Assembly: GCF_017916505.1 (NCBI RefSeq)
Contig: NZ_JAFMSZ010000003.1
Location: forward strand, 186,001-250,000
Source: Naasia sp. SYSU D00057
GTDB lineage: Bacteria > Actinomycetota > Actinomycetes > Actinomycetales > Microbacteriaceae
Direction of reading: 5' to 3'
DNA: 64,000 nucleotides
Shown: piece after piece, positions 8,197 to 17,590 of the stretch
Numbering within the stretch: position 1 is the stretch's first letter
Layout: each line of letters starts with the position of its first letter
Notes under the pieces: generated by a model
Seen by the model: the letters and a program-made list of their open reading frames with translations, nothing else
What the model was told of the DNA's origin: nothing
The model's database searches: none
Made by a program: the position numbers and the translations under genes

Positions 8197-9080
8197 CAGC
8201 CCTTCACCGCTCCCTGCATGATTCCGGCCACCAGCTGGCGGCCCGCCGCGACGAACAGGATGAGCAGCGGGACCACCGACAGCACCGCCCCCGTCAGCAC
8301 GACCGAGTAGTCGACGTAGTAGCCGGACTGCAGCTGGGCGAGAGCCGTCTGCAGCGTCGGGTTCGTCGGGTTCAGCACGATGAGCGGCCAGAGGAAGTCG
8401 GTCCACGCCATCATGAAGGTGAACAGGGCGAGGATCGCCATCGCGGGCCGCGCCGCGGGCAGCGCCACATGGAAGAACGTGCGGATCTGGTTGGCGCCGT
8501 CGACGCGGGCCGCCTCGATGAGCTCGTCCGGGATCACGTCGACCAGGTACTGGCGCATGAAGAACACGCCGAACGCGGTCACGAGGGTCGGGATGATGAC
8601 CGCACCGAGCTGACCGGTCCAGCCCAGCTGCCGCATCATGATGAACAGCGGGATGATGCCGAGCTGGGTCGGGATCGCCATCGTCGCGACGACGAAGACC
8701 ATGAGGCCGTCCCTGCCGCGGAAGCGGAGCTTGGCGAAGGCGTACCCGGCGAGCGTCGAGAAGATCACGACGGAGAGCGTGATGACCGACGAGACGATCA
8801 CGCTGTTCGCGAGGGCCGTCCAGAACGGGATCGCCCCGAGCACGGTGGCCGCGTTCGCGAGGAAGTTTCCGCCGGGCAGCAGCGGGAGGGTCTCGCCGCG
8901 GGTCGCGTTCGTGCCGCTGCCGACCACGAACGACCACCAGAGCGGATACGCCGAGCCGAGCAGCACCGCGCTGAGGAGCCCGTAGGCGAGGAAGCCGGGT
9001 CGGTCCCCGCGGCCGCGGCGGCGCGGCAGGGCCGCGGGCCCCCGCACCGGGAAGATCCTCGTCTGTGCCGGCGCGGTCAT
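8196..9080 (-). CDS. cebG: Cello-oligosaccharide ABC transporter inner-membrane protein (CebG-like)
   Basis: 294 residues with six predicted membrane spans of the MalG type. The EAA loop that docks the ATPase is visible as DELIEAARVDGANQIRTF. The ATG overlaps the stop of the upstream permease gene (ATGA). It should pair with the neighbouring permease to form the translocation pore. No ATPase gene is in the operon, as in Streptomyces ceb clusters where the shared ATPase MsiK is encoded elsewhere. Confidence 0.9.
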   Translation of the reverse strand: MTAPAQTRIFPVRGPAALPRRRGRGDRPGFLAYGLLSAVLLGSAYPLWWSFVVGSGTNATRGETLPLLPGGNFLANAATVLGAIPFWTALANSVIVSSVITLSVVIFSTLAGYAFAKLRFRGRDGLMVFVVATMAIPTQLGIIPLFIMMRQLGWTGQLGAVIIPTLVTAFGVFFMRQYLVDVIPDELIEAARVDGANQIRTFFHVALPAARPAMAILALFTFMMAWTDFLWPLIVLNPTNPTLQTALAQLQSGYYVDYSVVLTGAVLSVVPLLILFVAAGRQLVAGIMQGAVKG

Positions 9081-10174
9081 GCGTTCCCCCGATCCTCGAC
9101 GCCGGCGCCCTCGCCGACGAGTCCCTGCGACGCGCGGTCCTGGTGCTCGCCCAGGCGCTTCGCCGTCCGCTTCTTGAGTGCCCGCGTCTCGGCCGACGCG
9201 ATGCGCCGGGAGAGCAGGAAGTTGATCATGCCGATGCCCACGATGAGGAGGAACAGCAGCCAGGCGATGGCCGCGGCCTCGCCGAAGTTCTGGCGGAAGA
9301 ACGCCATCTCCCAGAGGTAGAGCACCGTGGTCTGGAACTGCCGGTCGTAGCCGCCGATGCCGCCGGCGCTCGTGACGTCGAACAGCTTCGGCTCGGCGAA
9401 GATCTGCAGCCCGCCGATCGTGGCCGTGATGATCACGAAGATCAGCGTCGGCCGGATGCTCGGGATCGTGATGGAGAAGAAGCGGCGGACCGCGCCGGCG
9501 CCGTCGAGAGCCGCCGACTCGTAAAGGTCGCGCGGGATCGCCTGCATCGCGGCGAGCAGGATGAGCGCGTTGTAGCCCGTCCAGCGCCAGTTGACCATGG
9601 TCGCGATCGCGATGTGGCTCGCGAGGGTGTCGTGCTTCCACTGGATCGGGTCGATGCCGACGAGGCCGAGCAGGTTGTTCACGAGCCCGGACTCCTCGCC
9701 GAACATGCTCGAGAAGATGAGGGCCACCGCGACGGGGGCGACGACGTAGGGGAGCAGGACGCTCATCCGCCAGAAGGTCTTCGCCTTGATGTTCTGGTCG
9801 AGGACCGCGGCGATCACGAGCGCGACGATGATCTGCGGGATCGAGGACAGCAGGAAGATGCTGAACGTGTTGAAGATCGAGTTCCAGAAGAACCGGTCGC
9901 CGAGCACCTCGACGAAGTTGCCGAGCCCGACGAACTCGCCCTGGCCCTGCAGCAGCTGCCAGTCGTAGAGCGATACGACGAGCGTGTAGACGAGCGGGAA
10001 CAGCCCCACGACCCCGAAGGTGAGGAAGAAGGGGGAGATGTAGAGGTAGGGCGACGCCTTGACGTCGAACCGGCTGAGCCGCTGCCGGAACGTGAGGTCC
10101 GAGCGTCCGCGCCGGGGGCGCGTCTCCTCGGGCGGGGTGGCCGGAGCCTCGGTGCGGCTGAGGGTGGATGTCAT
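9077..10174 (-). CDS. cebF: Cello-oligosaccharide ABC transporter inner-membrane protein (CebF-like)
   Basis: 365 residues. A hydrophilic N-terminal tail of about 45 residues is followed by six or more membrane spans of the MalF/UgpA type, and the EAA-like loop reads DLYESAALDGAGAVRRFF. A basic tail of about 40 residues follows the last span (RRIASAETRALKKRTAK). It is separated from the binding-protein gene by 70 bp containing a stable hairpin. Confidence 0.9.
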   Translation of the reverse strand: MTSTLSRTEAPATPPEETRPRRGRSDLTFRQRLSRFDVKASPYLYISPFFLTFGVVGLFPLVYTLVVSLYDWQLLQGQGEFVGLGNFVEVLGDRFFWNSIFNTFSIFLLSSIPQIIVALVIAAVLDQNIKAKTFWRMSVLLPYVVAPVAVALIFSSMFGEESGLVNNLLGLVGIDPIQWKHDTLASHIAIATMVNWRWTGYNALILLAAMQAIPRDLYESAALDGAGAVRRFFSITIPSIRPTLIFVIITATIGGLQIFAEPKLFDVTSAGGIGGYDRQFQTTVLYLWEMAFFRQNFGEAAAIAWLLFLLIVGIGMINFLLSRRIASAETRALKKRTAKRLGEHQDRASQGLVGEGAGVEDRGNA

Positions 10175-10197
10175 CGTCGACGCCTTTCGAGGAGGGA

Positions 10198-10228
10198 GGG
10201 GGCTCCCGGTGCCCGGCCGGGAGCCCCC
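10198..10228 (-). terminator. Intergenic hairpin between cebE and cebF
   Basis: A perfect 12-bp stem (arms 10198-10209 and 10217-10228) with a 7-nt loop, 17 nt after the cebE stop. There is no T-run on the minus strand. Such hairpins after binding-protein genes commonly act as partial terminators or 3' stabilisers, giving more binding protein than permease. Confidence 0.6.
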
Positions 10229-10244
10229 TGCTTGATTCGGGCTG

Positions 10245-11564
10245 CTACTGCTCGACGAGCTCGCCGAGCAGGTCGATCGCCTGCTGCCACGCGGCGGAGC
10301 CGTCGGCCTCGCCGCGGTCGAGCGCCTGCAGCGCGGGGCCGAAGACGTTCTCCTGGATGACCGAGTCGTCCGGGCCCTTGAACTGGGCCTTCACGCCCTC
10401 GGCGCGAGCGGCGAGGATCTGACCGGTCGGAGCTCCGTTGAAGAACTCGTCAGCGGTGCCCTCGGAGGCGAGCTGCTCCTGCGCCTCGAGCGTGCTCGGG
10501 AACGGGCCGGCGACCGCGAACGCGGCCGACTGCTGCTCCGGCTCGGTCAGCCACGACGCGAGCGCCGCCGCCTCCTCCTGGTGCTTCGAGCTGGTGGGGA
10601 CGGAGAGGAACGAGCCGCCCCAGTTCGCCGCGCCGCCGGGGAACACGTCGGCGAAGTCCCAGCCGGTGGCGGCGTCGCCGCCGCCCGCCTCGATCTGGCC
10701 CTTCACGACGCCGAGCATCCAGCCGGGGCAGACGAAGGTGGCGAAGGTGCCGTCGACGAACGACTTGCCGCCGTTCCAGTCCCACGCGGTCTGGGCCGCG
10801 GAGAGGCCGCTCTCGGCGCCGTCCGCGAGCCAGCCGAAGCGCTCCTCGAGCTCGGCGTTGCCCTCGACGTTCAGCTCGCCGTCCGCCGTGTAGTAGCCCT
10901 CGTCGAGCTGGTTCACCATGGCGTTCCAGACGAAGCCGGAGTGGTCGTACCAGGCCTTGCCGGTCGCGTCGTGGTACTGCTTGCCGACCTCGAAGTAGCG
11001 CTCCCACGTCGCGTCCTCGCCGCCGAGCAGCTCGGCGACCTGAGCACGGTCGGTGGGCAGGCCGGCCGCGGCGAACGCGGCGGAGTTGTAGCAGAGGCCC
11101 TCCGGGCCGATGTCGGTGCCGTAGCCGATGACGCGGCCATCCGGATCGGTCGCCTGCTCGTACTTCCAGTCCACCCAGTCGCCCTTGCGGTCCTCGATGC
11201 CGAAGTCGCGGAGGTCGACGAACTGGTCGGACACCTCCATGATCGAGCCGAGCCAGCCCTCCTCGATCGCGACGACGTCGGAGAGGCCAGAGCCGGCCGC
11301 GAGCTTGGTGAAGGCGTCGGTGCGGGCGTTGCCGCCCGTGTCGATGTTGTTCGCCGTGATCTTGATGTTCGGGTTCTCGTCCTCGTACTGCTTGTAGAGG
11401 TCGTCGAAGCCCATGGTGCCGAACGTGGTGACGGTCAGCTCGATCTGGCCGTCCTCGCCCGAGCCCGATCCGCTCGCCGCCGCGGAGCATCCCGAGGCGA
11501 GGAGGGCGATGGATGCTGCACCGGCGATTGCCGCAGCAGCTCTGGTACGACGTGAATACGTCAC
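10245..11564 (-). CDS. cebE: Cello-oligosaccharide ABC transporter substrate-binding lipoprotein (CebE-like)
   Basis: 439 residues. I chose the GTG at 11564 because GGGAG lies 5 nt upstream of it. Residues 1-26 form a lipoprotein signal peptide with lipobox ASGC (Cys26), followed by a Ser/Gly linker and a family 1 solute-binding domain. Motifs such as YGTDIGPEGLCYN and the Trp-rich WDWNGGKSF region fit CebE-like proteins. It should capture cellobiose or cellotriose released by GH6 outside the cell. It is the first gene of the operon and the one directly behind the three operators. Confidence 0.9.
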   Translation of the reverse strand: MTYSRRTRAAAAIAGAASIALLASGCSAAASGSGSGEDGQIELTVTTFGTMGFDDLYKQYEDENPNIKITANNIDTGGNARTDAFTKLAAGSGLSDVVAIEEGWLGSIMEVSDQFVDLRDFGIEDRKGDWVDWKYEQATDPDGRVIGYGTDIGPEGLCYNSAAFAAAGLPTDRAQVAELLGGEDATWERYFEVGKQYHDATGKAWYDHSGFVWNAMVNQLDEGYYTADGELNVEGNAELEERFGWLADGAESGLSAAQTAWDWNGGKSFVDGTFATFVCPGWMLGVVKGQIEAGGGDAATGWDFADVFPGGAANWGGSFLSVPTSSKHQEEAAALASWLTEPEQQSAAFAVAGPFPSTLEAQEQLASEGTADEFFNGAPTGQILAARAEGVKAQFKGPDDSVIQENVFGPALQALDRGEADGSAAWQQAIDLLGELVEQ

Positions 11565-11594
11565 GGTCACTCCCTTGTGTGTGCGTGGGGTTCG

Positions 11595-11608
11595 TGGGAG
11601 CGCTTCCA
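11595..11608. promoter_or_regulatory. CebR-type operator, proximal to cebE
   Basis: TGGGAGCGCTTCCA, one mismatch to the CebR consensus, 31 bp upstream of the cebE start codon and downstream of the inferred promoter. Confidence 0.75.
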
Positions 11609-11618
11609 TCGCGATGCA

Positions 11619-11632
11619 TGAGAGCGCTCTCA
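11619..11632. promoter_or_regulatory. CebR-type operator, middle
   Basis: TGAGAGCGCTCTCA, a perfect 14-bp palindrome with two symmetrical changes from the CebR consensus. It lies just downstream of the inferred -10 box, about where transcription would begin, and its centre is 24 bp from that of the proximal site. Confidence 0.75.
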
Positions 11633-11645
11633 CAACTTTGGGGAC

Positions 11646-11675
11646 ACGGTAGGCCGCTGCTTCCGAGCGTGTCAA
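11646..11675 (-). promoter_or_regulatory. Probable cebE promoter
   Basis: On the minus strand TTGACA (11675-11670) and TACCGT (11651-11646) are separated by 18 bp. Operators lie on both sides: one 9 bp upstream of the -35 box and two downstream of the -10 box. Confidence 0.6.
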
Positions 11676-11683
11676 GGAAATCT

Positions 11684-11697
11684 TGGGAGCGCTCCCA
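11684..11697. promoter_or_regulatory. CebR-type operator, distal; exact consensus
   Basis: TGGGAGCGCTCCCA, identical to the published Streptomyces CebR box. The palindrome extends perfectly to 18 bp (11682-11699). It is the best operator in the window and lies immediately upstream of the probable cebE -35 box. The remaining sequence between cebE and the next gene (11698-11891) shows no further feature. Confidence 0.85.
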
Positions 11698-11891
11698 AGA
11701 ACGAAGGACCACGCGGTTTTGGCGCGGGCGCGGCGGCGGGGGACGGGCCGACGGATGCGGCTCGCGCGTATCCTCATCGGGTGTCCCGCCCAGCCGCCCC
11801 CTTTCCCGGATCGCCGACCTCCGACGCTCTGGACTCGAGGAGCCCGCGGCGCCGAGCAGGCGCCCAGGCAGGGCGGCTACCGTCGACCGCC

Positions 11892-12758
11892 GTGTCCCGA
11901 GTGCTCCGTCCCGTTCTCGCCGCCGCGCTCCTGATCCCCGTGCTCGCCGGATGCGCCGAGGCCGCGCAGCCCGCGACGGAGCCCGCCCCTGCCGCATCGA
12001 CGCCGGCCGCCCCGTCCCCGTCCGTCTTCGCGGTGGAGCCCGCCTCGGGGTCGGTGTCCGGCGGTACGCAGATCACGGCGCGCGGAATCGCGCTCGAGGG
12101 CGTGACGACGGCCCGCGTGGGTGCCGTCGAGGTTCCGGTGGCCCCGGCCGGCGACGGCGCGTCCGTGACGCTGACGGCGCCCGCGTCAGCGAACTTCGCC
12201 GCCGGATCGCAGCCGCTAGTGCTGCTCGACGGCGCCGGCACGACGGTCTACGAGGGGCAGTTCGACTACCAGGTGGTCACTCCCGTCGACCGGCAGCTCG
12301 CGTACGCGCTCGCCCATTGGAAGAACTACAACACCGCCGAGTTCGAGACCCTCGGCGACACCGACTGCGTCAACTTCACCAGCCAGACGCTGCTCGCTCG
12401 AGGTTGGACCCAGAGCGACGAGTGGCACTACGGCTCGTCCGGCGTCCTCTCCGCGAGCGCGACCTGGCGCAGCTCGACCGCGATGCGCAACTGGCTGCAG
12501 ACGCGGCCCGACCTCGCGACTCCGCTCGACGACAGCCAGCGCGACCAGGTCGTGGTCGGCGACATCGCCCAGTTCGACTGGGACAACACCGGCGACCGCG
12601 ACCACACCGGCGTCGTGACGAAGGTCGAGAAGACGGACGCGGGCACGAAGATCTACTTCGCCGGACACACCCTCGACTCCGACTACCGCGACGTCGACCA
12701 GGCGATCACGGTCGACCACCCGGGCGGCACCGCCTACTACTGGCACCTGGCGCAGTAG
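11892..12758 (+). CDS. Lipoprotein with IPT/TIG domain and putative amidase domain
   Basis: 288 residues from the GTG at 11892, chosen because it places a lipoprotein signal at the N-terminus (lipobox LAGC, Cys21). A Pro/Ala linker is followed by an IPT/TIG immunoglobulin-like domain (about 45-135). The putative amidase domain (amidase_6 type, about 140-288) shows the catalytic Cys in DTDCVNFTSQ and the His in DHTGVVT. Such proteins are thought to act on peptidoglycan stem peptides or related amides at the cell surface. It is divergent from cebE but has no operator of its own close to the start. Confidence 0.82.
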   Translation: MSRVLRPVLAAALLIPVLAGCAEAAQPATEPAPAASTPAAPSPSVFAVEPASGSVSGGTQITARGIALEGVTTARVGAVEVPVAPAGDGASVTLTAPASANFAAGSQPLVLLDGAGTTVYEGQFDYQVVTPVDRQLAYALAHWKNYNTAEFETLGDTDCVNFTSQTLLARGWTQSDEWHYGSSGVLSASATWRSSTAMRNWLQTRPDLATPLDDSQRDQVVVGDIAQFDWDNTGDRDHTGVVTKVEKTDAGTKIYFAGHTLDSDYRDVDQAITVDHPGGTAYYWHLAQ

Positions 12759-12790
12759 CGGTCCGCCGCCTCGATCCCGGCGGCCCCTTC

Positions 12791-12910
12791 CGGTGATTGA
12801 GGAGCCGGCCGCAGGCCGGCGTCTCGAGATCACGCGACTCGCGGGGCTGGGTCCGGAGACAGGGGTGCCTGATTTCGAGGCGCTCGCTGCGCGAGCTCCT
12901 CAATCACCGA
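12791..12910. repeat. REP-like inverted repeat element, copy A
   Basis: Two oppositely oriented half-elements of about 41 bp (12791-12831 and 12870-12910). Each starts GGTGATTGAGGAGC at its outer end, contains its own small GC hairpin and ends CTCGAGATC or CTCGAAATC. A second copy of the same design lies at 50368-50505. No coding potential is visible. Confidence 0.75.
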
Positions 12911-12938
12911 AGAGGGTGTGGGTCCCCTCGATCACCGC

Positions 12939-13574
12939 TCAGGAGTCGAGAACCTCCCTGCCGTCCTCGATGGAGATCTCGCCGCCAGAGAAGGCCTCGG
13001 GCGTGAGGGCGGTGTAGACGACGCCGGCCGGCGTGACGCGGGACTCGACGACGCGGTAGCGCCGCGGCGGCGCCTCCTCGTCGAACAGGCGCTTGCCCTG
13101 CCCGACGGTGACGGGGAAGGTGAGGATCCGGTACTCGTCGACGAGCCCCGCCTCGTGCAGCGTGCGGGCGAGCCGGGCGCTGCCGTGCACCTGCAGCTCA
13201 CCGCCGGGCTGCTCCTTCAGTCTGCGGATCTCCTCCAGCGGGTCGCCGGACAGCACCCGGGTGCCGCTCCAGTCCGGGTCGGTGAGCGAGCTCGAGACGA
13301 CGTACTTCGGCTTGCCGTTGAGGGCGGCGGCCGTCGCGTCGTCCGGATCGGTCACCTGCGGCCAGAACCCGCGCATCAGCTCGAACGTCGTCCGCCCGAG
13401 CAGCACGGCGTCGACCCGCCGGAACCAGCTGTCGACGACCTCGCCGAACCCCTCGTCGACGAACGGCACCAGCCAGCCGCCGGCCTCGAAGCCGCCCGAG
13501 CGGTCCTCGTCGGCGCCGCCGGGGCCCTGCATGACGCCGTCGAGGGTGACGAAGGCCTGGATCGTGAGTCGCAT
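12939..13574 (-). CDS. Dihydrofolate reductase family protein (RibD C-terminal type)
   Basis: 211 residues from the ATG at 13574 behind GGGAG. The fold is that of the RibD reductase/DHFR domain: MRLTIQAFVTLDGVMQGPGG at the start, LLGRTTFELM for NADPH contacts and the VHGSARLARTL helix. These stand-alone proteins are NADPH-dependent reductases of unknown substrate and should not be called riboflavin biosynthesis enzymes. A second paralogue is at 26397-26945. Confidence 0.85.
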   Translation of the reverse strand: MRLTIQAFVTLDGVMQGPGGADEDRSGGFEAGGWLVPFVDEGFGEVVDSWFRRVDAVLLGRTTFELMRGFWPQVTDPDDATAAALNGKPKYVVSSSLTDPDWSGTRVLSGDPLEEIRRLKEQPGGELQVHGSARLARTLHEAGLVDEYRILTFPVTVGQGKRLFDEEAPPRRYRVVESRVTPAGVVYTALTPEAFSGGEISIEDGREVLDS

Positions 13575-13650
13575 CGGTTGCTCCCTTGCTGTCGTGAGCC
13601 GCGGTCGGGCTCTCACCTGTTCCGTCGAACGGGGAAGCCCGTCTTCGACA

Positions 13651-15267
13651 TCAGCCGAGCGCGGAGTCGACGATCCGCTTCGCCTCCGCCTGCACCTCGC
13701 GCAGGTGGTCGGTGCCCTTGAACGACTCCGCGTAGATTTTGTAGACGTCCTCGGTGCCGCTCGGCCGGGCCGCGAACCACGCGTTCTCGCTCACCACCTT
13801 GAGGCCGCCGATCGCCGCGCCGTTGCCGGGCGCCGCGCTCAGCTTGGCGGTGATGGGCTCGCCTGCCAGCTCCGTCGCCGTGATGGCGTCGCCGTCGAGC
13901 TTGCCGAGTCGTGCCTTCTGCTCCTTGCTCGCCGCAGCGTCGACCCGCTCGTACGCGGGCGCGCCGAACCGCTCGGTCAGCTCCTCGTACAGCCGGCTCG
14001 GCGTCTTCCCGGTCTTCGCGAGGATCTCGCTCGCGAGCAGGGCGAGGATGATGCCGTCCTTGTCCGTCGTCCACACGGTGCCGTCGAAGCGCAGGAAGCT
14101 CGCGCCCGCCGACTCCTCGCCGCCGAACGCGACGGAGCCGTCGACCAGCCCGGGCACGAACCACTTGAAGCCCACCGGCACCTCCCAGAGCCGCCGGCCG
14201 AGCGACTCGGCGACCCGGTCGATCATCGTCGAGGAGACGAGCGTCTTGCCGATGGCGGCGTCGCTGCGCCAGCCGGGCCGGTTCGCGTAGAGGTACTGGA
14301 TGGCGACCGCGAGGTAGTGGTTGGGGTTCATCAGCCCGCCGTCCGGGGTGACGATGCCGTGCCGGTCGGCGTCCGCGTCGTTGCCGGTGAGGATGTCGTA
14401 GTCGGCCCGGCGAGCGACGACCGACGCCATCGCCGAGGCGGACGACGGGTCCATCCGGATCTTGCCGTCCCAGTCGAGGGTCATGAAGCGCCAGGTGGGG
14501 TCGATCTCGGGGTTCACGACCTCGAGGTCGAGGCCGTACCGGTCGCGGATCGCCTCCCAGTAGGCGAGGCTCGCGCCGCCGAGCGGGTCGGCGCCGATCC
14601 GGATGCCGGACGCCTTGATCGCGTCCATGTCGATGATGTTCGCGAGGTCGTCGACGTAGGTGCCGAGGTAGTCGTAGCCCTCGACGGCGCTCGGCTCCGC
14701 CGCCTTCACGTCGCGGAGCCCGTTCTCGATGATCTCGTTGGCGCGGCGGGCGATCCAGCTCGTCGCGTCGCTGTCGGCGGGGCCGCCGTGCGGCGGGTTG
14801 TACTTGAAGCCGCCGTCGCGCGGCGGGTTGTGGCTGGGAGTGACGACGATGCCGTCCGCCTGGTCGTCGTTGCCGGCCCGGTTGTAGCGCAGGATGGCGT
14901 GCGAGACCGCGGGGGTCGGGGTGTAGCCGTCGTCGGCGGCGGTGAGGACCCGGACTCCGTTGGCGACGAGGACCTCGAGCGCTGTGGTCTCCGCCGGCCG
15001 GCTGAGCCCGTGGGTGTCGCGGCCGATGAACAGCGGACCGGTGGTGCCCTGCGCCGCCCGGTACTCGACGATCGCCTGCGTCGTCGCGAGGATGTGGTCC
15101 TCGTTGAACGCCGTGTCGAACGAGCTGCCGCGGTGGCCCGAGGTGCCGAACACCACCCTCTGCTCGGGGACGGACACGTCCGGATGCTTGTCGTAGTACG
15201 CCTGGACGAGCGCCGTCACGTCGATGAGGTCGGATTCCTGGGCCGGGGTTCCCGCACGGTCGGTCAT
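13651..15267 (-). CDS. pgm: Phosphoglucomutase (alpha-D-glucose phosphate-specific)
   Basis: 538 residues, close to E. coli Pgm. The phosphoserine loop is [12 protein letters not shown], metal binding lies in [12 protein letters not shown], the sugar-binding loop is [10 protein letters not shown] and the phosphate-binding loop is [11 protein letters not shown]. It interconverts glucose-1-phosphate and glucose-6-phosphate, linking glycolysis with glycogen and cell-wall nucleotide sugars. It is divergent from pheA with 39 bp between the start codons. Confidence 0.95.
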   Translation of the reverse strand: MTDRAGTPAQESDLIDVTALVQAYYDKHPDVSVPEQRVVFGTSGHRGSSFDTAFNEDHILATTQAIVEYRAAQGTTGPLFIGRDTHGLSRPAETTALEVLVANGVRVLTAADDGYTPTPAVSHAILRYNRAGNDDQADGIVVTPSHNPPRDGGFKYNPPHGGPADSDATSWIARRANEIIENGLRDVKAAEPSAVEGYDYLGTYVDDLANIIDMDAIKASGIRIGADPLGGASLAYWEAIRDRYGLDLEVVNPEIDPTWRFMTLDWDGKIRMDPSSASAMASVVARRADYDILTGNDADADRHGIVTPDGGLMNPNHYLAVAIQYLYANRPGWRSDAAIGKTLVSSTMIDRVAESLGRRLWEVPVGFKWFVPGLVDGSVAFGGEESAGASFLRFDGTVWTTDKDGIILALLASEILAKTGKTPSRLYEELTERFGAPAYERVDAAASKEQKARLGKLDGDAITATELAGEPITAKLSAAPGNGAAIGGLKVVSENAWFAARPSGTEDVYKIYAESFKGTDHLREVQAEAKRIVDSALG

Positions 15268-15306
15268 GCCCCCATAGTGGCGGTTCGCTCCCGATAACCT
15301 CTACCC

Positions 15307-16272
15307 ATGCCCGGGCCCCTTGACGCCGCCGCCGCGACCTACAGCTTCCTCGGCCCGGCCGGCACGTTCACCGAGGCCGCGCTCGCCCAGGTCCCGGACG
15401 CGCAGGGCAAGGTGTGGCGCCCCGTCAACAACGTCGGCGAGGCGCTCGACGACGTCGTGACCGGCCGCAGCGTCGCCGCCATGATCGCGATCGAGAACTC
15501 GGTGGAGGGCGGCGTGACCGCGGCTCAGGATGCGCTCGCGAGCATCCCCGACCTGCGGATCGTGGGCGAGTACCTGGTGCCGGTGAGGTTCGTGCTCGTC
15601 GCCCGGCCCGGCACCCGTCTCGCCGAGGTGCGCACCGTCGCCGCGCATCCGGTCGCCTACGCGCAGTGCCGGCGCTGGCTGGAGCAGAACGTGCCCGCGC
15701 ACGGCCACCTGCCCGCCACCTCGAACGTGCAGGCCGCCGCCGAGCTGCTCGGTGAGGGGCCGGCGCTCGCCGACGCCGCCGTCGCGCCGCCCACCATCTC
15801 GAAGCACTACAACGTCGACGTGCTGGCCGAGGACATCGGCGACAACGCCAACGCGGTCACCCGCTTCGTGCTGGTCAGCCGGACACGCACCATCCCCGAG
15901 CGCACCGGCGCCGACAAGACGAGCCTCATCGCGGAGCTGCCCGAGGACCGCTCCGGCGCGCTGCTCGAGCTGCTCGAGCAGTTCTCGACCCGAGGCATCA
16001 ACCTCAGCCTGCTGCAGTCCCGGCCGATCGGCGACGCCCTCGGCCGCTACCGGTTCGTCATCGACCTCGACGGGCACATCTCCGACGAGCGGGTCGCGGA
16101 CGCGCTTCTCGGCGTCCGCCGCTTCAGTCCGAGCGTCATCTTCCTCGGCTCCTACCCCCGCGCCGACAAGGTGAAGATCGAGTACGTCGACCGCTACGAC
16201 GACGAGATCTTCATCGAGGCCCGCGACTGGCTGCGCGGCCTCCTCTCGGGCGAACCCGCCGACGGCGAGTAG
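15307..16272 (+). CDS. pheA: Prephenate dehydratase
   Basis: 321 residues. The prephenate dehydratase domain spans about residues 5-190, with the conserved TSNVQAAAELL and NANAVTRFVLV (TRF motif). A C-terminal ACT domain (about 205-285; ALLELLEQFSTRGINLSLLQSRP) would sense phenylalanine. It converts prephenate to phenylpyruvate. TAACCT at 15295-15300 ends 6 nt before the ATG and there is no ribosome binding site, so the mRNA is probably leaderless. Confidence 0.94.
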   Translation: MPGPLDAAAATYSFLGPAGTFTEAALAQVPDAQGKVWRPVNNVGEALDDVVTGRSVAAMIAIENSVEGGVTAAQDALASIPDLRIVGEYLVPVRFVLVARPGTRLAEVRTVAAHPVAYAQCRRWLEQNVPAHGHLPATSNVQAAAELLGEGPALADAAVAPPTISKHYNVDVLAEDIGDNANAVTRFVLVSRTRTIPERTGADKTSLIAELPEDRSGALLELLEQFSTRGINLSLLQSRPIGDALGRYRFVIDLDGHISDERVADALLGVRRFSPSVIFLGSYPRADKVKIEYVDRYDDEIFIEARDWLRGLLSGEPADGE

Positions 16273-16305
16273 CCCCTCGCCACGCGCGCCGAGCGCACCC
16301 TGAAA

Positions 16306-16341
16306 CACCGAGTGCGCCCCGTGCACCGGGCGCACTCGGTG
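16306..16341. terminator. Palindrome between convergent pheA and the kinase gene
   Basis: CACCGAGTGCGCCC (16306-16319) pairs perfectly with 16328-16341. A third related arm (GGGGCGCACTCGG) follows at 16346-16358 and a partial one precedes at about 16286. The site lies between two converging genes, so it may terminate both, or it may be a repeat remnant. Confidence 0.55.
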
Positions 16342-16366
16342 CCGCGGGGCGCACTCGGCGACGTGG

Positions 16367-17506
16367 TCAGGCGGGGGCGCCCTCGCGCACGGGCTCACCG
16401 ATCGGGGCCTCGTCCGCAGCGTCCGCCGGGCTGATCGACGTGACCTCGGGCGGCAGCGTCTCCTGCTCCTTCGCCGGCGCGCCCATCTCGGTGCGCTCGG
16501 CCGCGGGCAGCCGCTCGGCCTCGGCCTGCGGGATCTTCACGGTGAGGGCGAGCGGATCGACCCACGCCTTGAGCGCGGTCGCCTCGCCGAAGGTGTCGCC
16601 GTCGAGCTCGAAGACGACGGGCTCGTCCGGACGCAGGATGAGCTCCTTGCCCTTCAGGTAGCTGAGGGCGCGGACCTCGCGGCTGAGACCGTCGAGCAGC
16701 TTCCGGCCGACGGTTCCCGCCCGGCGCAGCACCCCGTTCTCCCACACGATCTTCACCCAGATCTGGATCCAGCCGAAGAGTCCCTGCGGGCGGAGCGCGA
16801 CGATATCGAACAGCCCGTCGTCGACGGACGCCTCCGGCAGCAGCAGGATGTTGGCCGGCAGTGATCCGCAGTTGCCGATCATCAGCGTGTGCACCCGGAG
16901 GTTGCGGGGCGGGGCGCCGTCGAGCTGGAACCGGAGCCGCGTGTTGTTGTCGCCCTTCAGCGACTTGCGGATGGCGTCGACGTAGGCGAGCCAGCCGACC
17001 TTCTTCTTGAGCTCGGTGTCGGTGTTCTCGATCATCTGGGCGTCGAGTCCGATGCCCGCCATGACGAGGAAGACGAGGCGGTCCCGCGTCCCCTCCGGCC
17101 GCCGCACCTCGACGACGCCGAGGTCGATCTCGCGGTCGGTGCCCTCGAAGGCGGTGGCGACCGAGTCCTCGAGGTTGCCGAGGGTCAGGTTGAGGTTGCG
17201 GGCGAGCAGGTTCCCGGTGCCGGAGGGCAGCAGCGCGATTGGCACACCGGTGTCGCGGAGGCCCTGGGCGACCGCGCGCACGGTGCCGTCGCCACCCGCG
17301 GCGAGCACGACGTCCGCCCCGTCCTCGACGGCTTGGCGGGTCTGCCCCTCGCCCGGGTCCTCCTCGCTGGTCTCGTACCAGCGAGTCGTCCCCCAGCCGG
17401 CGGAGGCGGCCGCCGCGTCGACGGCGGCGCGCATGGCGTCGAGGTCGACCTTGATCGGGTTGTAGACGACCGCGGCCGTCCGGGTCTCGGGCGCGCTGTC
17501 TGCCAT
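16367..17506 (-). CDS. Diacylglycerol/sphingosine kinase family protein
   Basis: 379 residues from the ATG at 17506. A TAGATT box (17513-17518) ends 6 nt upstream, fitting a leaderless mRNA; the GTG at 17512 is less likely. The DAGK catalytic domain shows VVYNPIKVD, the nucleotide loop [11 protein letters not shown] and [12 protein letters not shown]. The family phosphorylates diacylglycerol or related lipids (DgkB and YegS types) and the substrate here is unknown. A Glu/Pro-rich tail of about 50 residues ends the protein. Confidence 0.88.
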   Translation of the reverse strand: MADSAPETRTAAVVYNPIKVDLDAMRAAVDAAAASAGWGTTRWYETSEEDPGEGQTRQAVEDGADVVLAAGGDGTVRAVAQGLRDTGVPIALLPSGTGNLLARNLNLTLGNLEDSVATAFEGTDREIDLGVVEVRRPEGTRDRLVFLVMAGIGLDAQMIENTDTELKKKVGWLAYVDAIRKSLKGDNNTRLRFQLDGAPPRNLRVHTLMIGNCGSLPANILLLPEASVDDGLFDIVALRPQGLFGWIQIWVKIVWENGVLRRAGTVGRKLLDGLSREVRALSYLKGKELILRPDEPVVFELDGDTFGEATALKAWVDPLALTVKIPQAEAERLPAAERTEMGAPAKEQETLPPEVTSISPADAADEAPIGEPVREGAPA

Positions 17507-17590
17507 TCGCACAATCTAGCGGCGGCGTGCGCTTCGAGCGCCGGGGTTGACGGGAAGGGCGGCAGGATCGCCGCCAGTAGGCTTTACGGC

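Noticed and set aside
12939-13574. Riboflavin biosynthesis RibD
   Set aside because: Only the reductase-like domain is present and no deaminase domain or rib genes are nearby.
13093-15297. A 734-codon plus-strand frame across phosphoglucomutase
   Set aside because: Antisense to a conserved enzyme; no family resemblance.
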